Shown here: one piece after another, positions 8,064-14,423 of the stretch
Numbering within the stretch: the stretch's first letter is position 1
Layout of the letters: each line of letters opens with the position of its first letter
Virus record (IMG/VR): IMGVR_UViG_3300002514_000126
Span: 6,062-32,852 of that record
Strand: one strand, 5' to 3'
Length of the DNA stretch: 26,791 nt
Source of the DNA: a virus
Notes under the pieces: generated by a model
Told to the model about the DNA's origin: nothing
The model's database searches: none
Seen by the model: the letters and a program-made list of their open reading frames with translations, nothing else
Program-made: the position numbers and the translations under genes

Positions 8064-9170
8064 ATGAAGTTAATTCATACCATACACACCCTTGTAGAAC
8101 AAGAAACTCACCCATTTTGGGTTAAAGAAGCACTTAACAGTTGGGACTGGGACGATATAAAAGACACAGTTAAACTTTTTGGGGGGGATTTACACGAATA
8201 TTACTTAGCATTAGAGAAGAAAGGGGTAGGAGAACAATTTTTATCTCAAGTACAAAACTGGGACGACGACCCTAGATTCTATATTATGCTTGCGTTAGGA
8301 GGAAGAGATAAAATAAAAAGAGGTATGGTAGATACAGATTTATTAACTCATTATATCATTAAGGATATGGTGGAGGAATTAAATAGTGATATTGAGATGA
8401 AAGAGGGAAAAATATACCTTACTTTAGATAGGATTGAGAAACCTTATTTTTTTGACATCAATAATACAGGGTATGACCGTCATAGTAGTTGTGAGGAAAT
8501 GGCTAGACTAATTTTCAACGAGAGTTTAGGGGAATACTGGGAGGATTACGAATGGACCCCCAATATCGAAGAATTAATAATGAATCTTACCCCCAAGAAC
8601 TATGAATTACTTCTCACTCATATAATAACTAATTTTCAAAACGAGGATATAAAGTGTGAAAGAGAAGAGTTCGAGACTTGGAGGGAAGAAGACGGTATAA
8701 CAAACGGATTCTTTGTATTGCCTAGTAGATTTAATTCTTTTTTGAAAAGTAAATATGAGTTGGGTGTATTAATAGAATGTTCACCTGACCTAAGTGACTA
8801 TAAATATGGTTTACAAAACGCATATACGAGAGCTTTTAACGATGGAATTCTAAGTAATTGGTATAAAAGTTACCATGAAGCTTTAGAAGAACTTCTAGGT
8901 GAACCTGTTGGTACTACTACCACTTTTGAATATAGAGGAGATAAAAAGATAGAATTACCTGCAGAAATTTATGATGTTACAGATTTAGCCTCTAAAGTTT
9001 TCATAGAATTGTCTATGGATGGAGAAGAATTCCAACACTCTGATTTTGCAGAGAATTATAGAGAGTGGGCTCCAAACGGAGGTTTATGTCCCGATGTTGA
9101 TGAAGAGGAACCAGAAGATGAAGAAGAAGTATGGGAAATGTATAATGACATAGTTATGGACTATTTATAA
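8064..9170 (+). CDS. Acidic hypothetical protein with MKLI leader, 368 aa
   Basis: The N-terminus MKLIHTIHTLVEQE resembles that of the lysozyme (MKLINQLSYLLEEE) and contains LVE at residues 10-12. The body is acidic and rich in Trp and Tyr (WDWDDI, NWDDDPRFYI, EYWEDYEW). It ends in a strongly acidic segment of DEEEPEDEEE type. Composition and style resemble the C-terminal half of the 1025-aa protein at 10958-14035, but I cannot show direct homology. No enzyme motif is visible. It lies between a terminator and the amidase gene, 14 nt upstream of the amidase start, and is probably cotranscribed with it. Likely a late, perhaps packaged, protein; this is inference. Confidence 0.7.
   Translation: MKLIHTIHTLVEQETHPFWVKEALNSWDWDDIKDTVKLFGGDLHEYYLALEKKGVGEQFLSQVQNWDDDPRFYIMLALGGRDKIKRGMVDTDLLTHYIIKDMVEELNSDIEMKEGKIYLTLDRIEKPYFFDINNTGYDRHSSCEEMARLIFNESLGEYWEDYEWTPNIEELIMNLTPKNYELLLTHIITNFQNEDIKCEREEFETWREEDGITNGFFVLPSRFNSFLKSKYELGVLIECSPDLSDYKYGLQNAYTRAFNDGILSNWYKSYHEALEELLGEPVGTTTTFEYRGDKKIELPAEIYDVTDLASKVFIELSMDGEEFQHSDFAENYREWAPNGGLCPDVDEEEPEDEEEVWEMYNDIVMDYL
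9160..9168 (+). promoter_or_regulatory. TATTTAT motif before the amidase gene
   Basis: ACTATTTAT, 16 nt before the ATG at 9185. It overlaps the last codons (Asp-Tyr-Leu-stop) of the preceding gene, so coding constraint could explain it. Confidence 0.35.
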
Positions 9171-9184
9171 TTAAAAGAAAAAGG

Positions 9185-10021
9185 ATGAATATCAAAAAGA
9201 TTTATTTAGAGAGTGAGGAATACTATCACGATATAGTACCTAAAAAAACAATTTACTTACACCATACTGCGGGTAGTCATAGACCTGACTGGACAGTATC
9301 CAGTTGGGAGAGAGATAAAACTAAAAGTGGGGGGGTGAGACATATTGCCACTGCCTATGTTATAGGAGGTAAATCTACCAGAGATGGAAATACAAAATGG
9401 GATGGGACAGTCATAGAATGTCATCCCCCAGAGAAATGGGCACATCATTTAGGAATTAAAGCAAGAAATAATAGAAAATTAAATAAAGAAAGTGTTGGAA
9501 TAGAAATATGTAATTACGGACCTATTAAAGTGAAGAATGGAGAATATTTTAACTATGTTAATAGTAGGGTACCTAAAGAGGACGTAATTGACTTAGGGTT
9601 CGTCTTTAAAGGTTATAGACACTACCACGCATATACGGATGCACAAATAGAATCCACTCGACAATTAATTCACTACTTAAGTGAGAAGTTTGATATAAAT
9701 GTAGCGAAAGGTATGAAAAGAATCATCAATAAAGCTTTAAAAATACCCGAAGATTTGGATTTGTTAGGTAAACAAAAATGGTTAAATATACAAGGTTATT
9801 TGGGAGCTAACGGAAAAAGACTAGCAGAAGATGGTCTAGATGGAAGAAATACCCAATTCGCTATTAAATCTTACAGTCATGATAAGAAAGGAGATGCGTT
9901 TGCATTGAATGACCAAGCGTTGATAGGAGCAGAAGGAGTGTGGACCCATACAAATGTAAGGAAAGATAAATATGATTTATCACCCCAACCCAAACTAATT
10001 GAAATGTTAAGTGAATTATAA
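9185..10021 (+). CDS. N-acetylmuramoyl-L-alanine amidase (amidase_2/PGRP type)
   Basis: 278 residues. TIYLHHTAGS is the classic first zinc-histidine motif of amidase_2 enzymes. AYVIGGKSTRDGNTKW-DGTVIECHPPEKWAHHLG follows the family order, and SVGIEICNYG gives the central strand. WTHTNVRKDKYDLSPQP is the terminal zinc-ligand and substrate-binding segment (H...K-x-D-x-x-P). The enzyme cuts the bond between MurNAc and L-Ala of peptidoglycan. It is longer than minimal phage amidases because of an insertion around residues 180-230. No signal peptide is present; the N-terminus MNIKKIYLESEE resembles the short leaders of neighbours. It may be a holin-dependent endolysin or a virion-associated wall enzyme. 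Confidence 0.92.
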   Translation: MNIKKIYLESEEYYHDIVPKKTIYLHHTAGSHRPDWTVSSWERDKTKSGGVRHIATAYVIGGKSTRDGNTKWDGTVIECHPPEKWAHHLGIKARNNRKLNKESVGIEICNYGPIKVKNGEYFNYVNSRVPKEDVIDLGFVFKGYRHYHAYTDAQIESTRQLIHYLSEKFDINVAKGMKRIINKALKIPEDLDLLGKQKWLNIQGYLGANGKRLAEDGLDGRNTQFAIKSYSHDKKGDAFALNDQALIGAEGVWTHTNVRKDKYDLSPQPKLIEMLSEL

Positions 10022-10047
10022 ACCTTTAAGGTTTACGCTTAAGGTTT
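10018..10047 (+). terminator. Imperfect hairpin after the amidase gene
   Basis: AAACCTTTAAG and CTTAAGGTTT can pair with one bulged T around a 7-nt loop. No clear T-tract follows, so it may be only a weak terminator or an mRNA-end structure. Confidence 0.4.
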
Positions 10048-10076
10048 AGTTGTGTATAATTTATAAAAAATACCTT

Positions 10077-10277
10077 ATGAAAATAATCACACACAAATTT
10101 AGAAGAAAAGAGAACGATATCGTATATCTCATTAATCTCGTAGACGTGACTGGCCATCCCCTGGAAAGCCTTATAGCAGAGAATAAAGATGAATGTATTA
10201 CACTTGCGAATGTTCTGGCACTTGAAAATGGGGTCAAAAATGTTTTACATAATCCAGGATTTTCAATATTAACATAA
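10077..10277 (+). CDS. Hypothetical protein, 66 aa
   Basis: I place the start at the ATG at 10077 (MKIITHKFRRKEN) rather than at the upstream in-frame TTG at 10050, because the upstream codons overlap an AT-rich leader. The protein is small and mixed alpha/beta, with IVYLINLVDVTGHPLESLIAEN and a C-terminal NVLHNPGFSIL. No family is recognised. Its stop overlaps the next start as TAATG, implying translational coupling with the 58-aa gene. It lies in a run of small + strand genes leading to bS21. Confidence 0.6.
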   Translation: MKIITHKFRRKENDIVYLINLVDVTGHPLESLIAENKDECITLANVLALENGVKNVLHNPGFSILT

Positions 10278-10453
10278 TGTCACAAGAATTATTAAATAAA
10301 AAAATAGAAAAAGTGATAGACAAATTGAGAATATCACAAGCTGAAAAAGACGAAAAGTCTATTCAACAAAGCATAAACGAGTTAAATAAGTTGTGGTTGG
10401 AAAGTAGTGAAGAAATGAAAAAAAATGCTCGTAAAGATGGTTTCGACGTTTAA
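10277..10453 (+). CDS. Short helical hypothetical protein, 58 aa
   Basis: The ATG at 10277 overlaps the preceding stop (TAATG). The peptide is almost wholly charged helix (KKIEKVIDKLRISQAEKDEK, then INELNKLWLESSEEMKKN), so a small coiled coil is likely. It ends 19 nt before the zinc-knuckle gene. Codon use matches its neighbours. The function is unknown. Confidence 0.6.
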   Translation: MSQELLNKKIEKVIDKLRISQAEKDEKSIQQSINELNKLWLESSEEMKKNARKDGFDV

Positions 10454-10472
10454 ACCGTCAAAGTTATTTTAA

Positions 10473-10694
10473 ATGGAAAACAAACAAAAACTAAGGCAAT
10501 TGGTTTCACAAAAAGATAAAATTGCCAAAGAGATTCAAGAAATCCAAAAAGAGTGTTCTCATGATGACCAACACATTAAATTTGTAAGTGATGGTAATAG
10601 TAGTGTAGGTAGAACTAGATGGGTATGTAAAACCTGTGATAAAGTTCTTACTATCCCCACCAATAAAGAAATAGAAGAGTGGATGAAAAAATAA
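10473..10694 (+). CDS. Small zinc-knuckle protein
   Basis: 73 residues. The N-terminal 25 residues form a charged helix (KLRQLVSQKDKIAKEIQEIQ). It is followed by C28-S-H30 and, after a short loop, W-V-C52-K-T-C55, which together look like a C-x-H...C-x2-C zinc site. The segment after it, VLTIPTNKEIEEW, closes the domain. Such short helix-plus-zinc proteins are common in phages of Bacteroidota and often bind nucleic acid or protein partners, but no specific role can be given. The gene sits between two small hypothetical genes and the bS21 gene. Confidence 0.7.
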   Translation: MENKQKLRQLVSQKDKIAKEIQEIQKECSHDDQHIKFVSDGNSSVGRTRWVCKTCDKVLTIPTNKEIEEWMKK

Positions 10695-10772
10695 TCTATA
10701 AATAAGTTGGTTATATTTAATATTTTTTTTATTATTGTAATAATATTTATATTAACCCACTAATCAGATTAT

Positions 10773-10961
10773 ATGCTCATAGTAAAAGTACAAAAAAATA
10801 ACATAGAAAAAGCCATCAAACAGATGAGGAGAAAAGTTGTCCAAACACAACTATTTAAAGAATGTAGAAAAAGAAAACAGTTCACAAAACCTTCTATTCT
10901 TAGAAGAGAGGAAATCAAGAAAGCAGCTTATGTCCAGCAGAAATTTGGAGATGAAGATTAA
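10773..10961 (+). CDS. rpsU: Phage-encoded 30S ribosomal protein bS21
   Basis: 62 residues, near the usual bS21 length. The sequence fits the family along its whole length: MLIVKVQKNNIEKAIKQMRRKV, a Lys/Arg-rich middle with CRKRKQFTKPSILRREE, and a basic helical end. The start is clear at the ATG; no Shine-Dalgarno site precedes it. In the cell bS21 binds the 30S platform near the 3' end of 16S rRNA. In Bacteroidota it helps hide the anti-Shine-Dalgarno tail (known from ribosome structures). Phage copies of bS21 are known and are thought to replace the host protein and bias translation to phage mRNAs. It meets the 1025-aa gene tail-to-tail with interlocked stops (TTAA). TATAAATA at 10697 and AATATTTAT at 10742 lie upstream. 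Confidence 0.85.
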   Translation: MLIVKVQKNNIEKAIKQMRRKVVQTQLFKECRKRKQFTKPSILRREEIKKAAYVQQKFGDED

Positions 10962-13900
10962 TAAACATCAAACAAAGTAGGACTTTTAACCTTCGTTATA
11001 AAACCTTCCAACGGTTCCGTAAATCTTTCCCCACCATATTTAACACTATCACCGTCTTTATATGACTCAATATCAAATGTTATTGTCTCATCCTTAGCAT
11101 CTATTTTACGTACCCCAATAGTTCTTTTATTTATATCATCTAGAAGTTGTTCTTTTTTAAATGAATGAACACCCCATCCCTGTTCCTCAAATTTCTCATC
11201 GTGTAAAAATAATCTTACTTTGTCGATAAACTCCTTTCTACCTTCATAGTCTACATCCTCTATTTTTTCAAATAACCTATCGAACACATACTCCACCTCT
11301 TCTTCTGTGCCGTCTGCCCAATCATATGAATCATAAAAAATATCACTTAATTCATTGGGTATAGAATTAATAGGTTGAGTGAATAAATTATCTAATGTCT
11401 CACCTTTCTTTAAATAAGTTTTAACCAAATATAACAAAGGTTCCCACCCGATGTGTATTCGTACATCACCACCAACATGGTCGTAATCCAGAAAAATTTC
11501 ATTTTTAAAATATTCGGTCATCTGGTTAGCTCGTTCCTTAGCGATACCTTTACCTACCTCATATAATAGGTCACCGTTATAATAGTCCCATTCGTTGGGA
11601 AAATACAACTCAAAGAAGTCAGCTATTTCCCCCTCCTCAAAGGAGTGACACTCTTTAGTTAGAGGCATATTAGTACCCTTTAGTGTATTCATGAGGGGTA
11701 TAAGTTTTTTCATTTGCTTATCATTAAACCAACAAGATATATAATTTAATTCATCCTCATCTAATTCATCATAGGGTTCGTCATAATAGAGGTCATGTGC
11801 CAAATCATAATAATATTCACCATCTCCTACTTCTAAAATATTAGTTAACCAGTCTTCTTTGGATAGATACACATTAATCCCATCAGAAGTGAGTTCTATT
11901 TCGTTTTCCCCTCCAGAAGTATAATATGAGTCTTCATACCTATCGAATTCACCATAATACTCTTCTAAATCTTCAGGGTCTGCTTTATTTATATTAATGT
12001 TGTATATAAGTTCACCTAATTTACTATGTTCTTTACCCTCTAACTTACTGTCTTCAGTAAAACCCATATTAAATTTGATGAGTTGAGGTAAAGAATAATT
12101 TAATTTAAAAAATTTTTGTAGTTCCATTTCTTCACTTAAAATTTCATAAAGGTCCTCCACAGACCCATTTGTGTTCACGCCGATTCTCCTGCTAGTAGGT
12201 TCCATTAGTAAAGGTATTTTCCCTTCGTCTATTATAAGAAATTGTGAAGCATGGTGAGAAGGTTTAAGGACTTTATTTTTAAACTCAACAATATAAGGAG
12301 TACCCCTATATACCTTCTCTGTGAGCCAGTGATTGTGGCTATGACAATATTCCGTATTGGGTATATTACAGATATCACTAGACTTAAGAGGAACATATAC
12401 TCGATAGTCTTCATTATCTAATACCACTTTCTTAGGTATATCTTTTGTAGGTTCTTTTTGTTCTTGTAACCTTCTTAATTCCTGTTCTTCTTCCCAACCA
12501 CCTCTTCTATACCCAGGATTCATAATCCAATCATCTTTTCCAGATACTATAAAAGTGTCTGAGTAGAGCGCTCGGTCCTCTAAATTTTTTTGGGTTACTT
12601 TATATACTGTAGTATCATCATCAGGACCCTCCCAATTTTGGGGTTGCCGATGAATAACAGCAGTAACAATATAAGGTAGATATAATTGGGTAGATTCAGG
12701 TCGTGTTGTACGCCAGGGTATAGCGGGAAATGTGTTTTTATCGATAGAAATGAGTAAAACCTCATCTCCTATATCTAGAGGAATATTTTTTTTTGGACCT
12801 TTAGCTTCATGTAATGAATCTCTACCGTATCTTTCAGTAATATCTTTTAAAAGAATGGTATATAATTCTTCACCCTCTTCATCTGTTAACCCCTGTCTCT
12901 TTTTAGTATTTTCTACAGAGTTACGAATTACCTCTTCAAAGGACCTATTTTGTTTTCTTCGTCTGGCATTAAGGCCAGAGGTCTGTGCGTCAATTTCATG
13001 GTCTTGGGTGTAGTAGGGCAAACCGTCTAAATCTTTATTTACATTTGTGGGGGAAGTCCCCATAACCTCCTGTTCCCCATGTCTTATCTCATGCCTAATA
13101 TATTCAGTTAAATAGTTTTCTATGTGGTCGTAACTTTCAGGTTCCATTAAAGGATTAATAATTAAACCAATCTCGATAGTGTCCTCACCCTCAATATAAA
13201 AAGCTTCTAAATGAAACTCATCTTTAATATCTTCATCTCTACTGATAGTCAATTCTACTGTAAACATAAAATTATCTATGGGGTATATAGTTTCATCTGG
13301 ACGTAAGTCTTCGGGGAGATAATAAGTGTTTACATTAGGGTCATTTACAGTTTGATGGATAAGTTTCATTACATCATCTACCATTATCAAAGTTTCTTTA
13401 TAGAAATTTCTTTCTTCATTTAAATTTTGGTCAGTAGTGTCTAGAGATTTTAATTTACCTCCTAATTTTTTTATAATATGGTTAAATATATTTTTAAAAC
13501 CTATTAAACCCACACCAAACAATACACTCTTAAGGTATCCAGTTGGTGAACCAGGATTTATGAGGCCTTTATCCATTAAAAATAATAACCCATCTAGGAT
13601 GGGGAATGCTAAGAAAGTAAAAGATACAATATCCACTAAAGAATTAGTTGTATACCCTATCGACTCACCTATTTTTAAGGCTATATTTTCTACCGATTTA
13701 AGAAAATCTACTACCATCGATAAACCTTTATTTAATCCCTTTTCCTGGATGATAGTGAGAAGTTTTTGAATTTTCTCCTTATGTTTGTTTGTTAGAATCC
13801 ATATTGCCGTAATATAAAGAAGAATGATGTCTTGTTCCCCCAGTTCAGGCATAGAACCAGACACCAATTCCTTAACTGCTGGTAACAGTGCAGTAATGCC

Positions 13901-14035
13901 TGTACCAAACGTGAAGGTTCCGTCTATTATCCCACCTAAATCAACTAAGGTTTTCTTCACCAGAGAGTCATTTTTCTCTATTCTTTCTAAAATAAGACCT
14001 TTTTGATGAAGGCTATCAATTAAACTAATATTCAT
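10958..14035 (-). CDS. Large membrane/zincin protein with divergent Cys domain, 1025 aa
   Basis: A multi-domain protein. Leader: residues 1-18 with LILE. Residues about 30-190 hold several hydrophobic helices (ITALLPAVKELV, IILLYITAIWILTN, VSFTFLAFPILDGLLFLM, YLKSVLFGVGLIGF), suggesting membrane insertion. At about 308-345 HEIRHGEQ gives an HExxH zinc-protease motif, followed by a YTQDHEIDAQTSG segment that can supply the third ligand, as in phage-type zincins. Around 540-610, DYRVYVP...DICNIPNTEYCH...PYIVEFKNK follows the order of the Cys/WCT domain with WCT replaced by YCH and spacing C-x7-C. The last 350 residues are acidic and Tyr-rich. It may be a packaged or ejected protein acting at the host membrane; this is inference. 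Confidence 0.75.
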   Translation of the reverse strand: MNISLIDSLHQKGLILERIEKNDSLVKKTLVDLGGIIDGTFTFGTGITALLPAVKELVSGSMPELGEQDIILLYITAIWILTNKHKEKIQKLLTIIQEKGLNKGLSMVVDFLKSVENIALKIGESIGYTTNSLVDIVSFTFLAFPILDGLLFLMDKGLINPGSPTGYLKSVLFGVGLIGFKNIFNHIIKKLGGKLKSLDTTDQNLNEERNFYKETLIMVDDVMKLIHQTVNDPNVNTYYLPEDLRPDETIYPIDNFMFTVELTISRDEDIKDEFHLEAFYIEGEDTIEIGLIINPLMEPESYDHIENYLTEYIRHEIRHGEQEVMGTSPTNVNKDLDGLPYYTQDHEIDAQTSGLNARRRKQNRSFEEVIRNSVENTKKRQGLTDEEGEELYTILLKDITERYGRDSLHEAKGPKKNIPLDIGDEVLLISIDKNTFPAIPWRTTRPESTQLYLPYIVTAVIHRQPQNWEGPDDDTTVYKVTQKNLEDRALYSDTFIVSGKDDWIMNPGYRRGGWEEEQELRRLQEQKEPTKDIPKKVVLDNEDYRVYVPLKSSDICNIPNTEYCHSHNHWLTEKVYRGTPYIVEFKNKVLKPSHHASQFLIIDEGKIPLLMEPTSRRIGVNTNGSVEDLYEILSEEMELQKFFKLNYSLPQLIKFNMGFTEDSKLEGKEHSKLGELIYNININKADPEDLEEYYGEFDRYEDSYYTSGGENEIELTSDGINVYLSKEDWLTNILEVGDGEYYYDLAHDLYYDEPYDELDEDELNYISCWFNDKQMKKLIPLMNTLKGTNMPLTKECHSFEEGEIADFFELYFPNEWDYYNGDLLYEVGKGIAKERANQMTEYFKNEIFLDYDHVGGDVRIHIGWEPLLYLVKTYLKKGETLDNLFTQPINSIPNELSDIFYDSYDWADGTEEEVEYVFDRLFEKIEDVDYEGRKEFIDKVRLFLHDEKFEEQGWGVHSFKKEQLLDDINKRTIGVRKIDAKDETITFDIESYKDGDSVKYGGERFTEPLEGFITKVKSPTLFDVY

Positions 14036-14051
14036 TTAATTACTTTTATTA

Positions 14052-14060
14052 ATAAATATA
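14052..14060 (-). promoter_or_regulatory. TATTTAT motif before the 1025-aa gene
   Basis: TATATTTAT, 16 nt before the start of the - strand gene at 14035, with an AAAAG run in the spacer as at 6955 and 9160. Confidence 0.4.
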
Positions 14061-14068
14061 ATCTTAAA

Positions 14069-14077
14069 ACTATTTAT
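14069..14077 (+). promoter_or_regulatory. TATTTAT motif before the DUF192 gene
   Basis: ACTATTTAT, 4 nt (GTGT) before the ATG at 14082. This spacing supports 14082 over the in-frame ATG at 14076, which lies inside the motif. Confidence 0.5.
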
Positions 14078-14081
14078 GTGT

Positions 14082-14423
14082 ATGGAATTAAAGGTTGGAA
14101 AATATAATTTACCCCTAGAGGTTATGGATACCCCAAATAAAAGAAGGAGGGGGATGATGTGGAGAGAAAAGTTAGATGGGGGAATGTTATTTTTATTCCC
14201 CAATACCCAAGAACTATCTTTTTGGATGAAAAATTGTAAAATTCCTCTCGACATTATTATGGTAAGTGATAATGTGGTTACAACGGTACATAAAAATTGC
14301 CTACCATGTACTACCCCAGAATGTAAACATTATAAGGGTATTGGGAATAAAGTATTAGAATTAAATGGGGGAATGGCACATAAGTTAGGGATAAAACCAA
14401 CCACCATATTAGATATTAGGTAA
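14082..14423 (+). CDS. DUF192 family protein
   Basis: 113 residues from the ATG at 14082. RRRGMMWREKLDGGMLFLFP and LSFWMKNCKIPLDIIMV match the DUF192 signature (GMM-R-L, GMLF-F, FWMKN-IPLDI). The usual C-terminal ELNGGMAHKLGIK strand is also present. DUF192 proteins are small beta-rich proteins of unknown biochemical role; most bacterial members are exported, while this one has no signal peptide. An insertion with C-x4-C-x3-C (CLPCTTPEC) is unusual and might bind metal. The gene lies between two - strand genes and overlaps the end of the DHH gene by 15 nt. Confidence 0.88.
   Translation: MELKVGKYNLPLEVMDTPNKRRRGMMWREKLDGGMLFLFPNTQELSFWMKNCKIPLDIIMVSDNVVTTVHKNCLPCTTPECKHYKGIGNKVLELNGGMAHKLGIKPTTILDIR

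Noticed and set aside
10050-10076. TTG start for the 66-aa protein
   Set aside because: The extension lies in AT-rich leader sequence after a hairpin; the ATG at 10077 is more natural.
10706-10760. AT-rich imperfect palindrome between the zinc-knuckle and bS21 genes
   Set aside because: Pairing is mostly A-T with several mismatches, which is expected by chance at this base composition.
14036-14254. A 72-aa - strand frame opposite DUF192
   Set aside because: Antisense shadow of a well-recognised domain.
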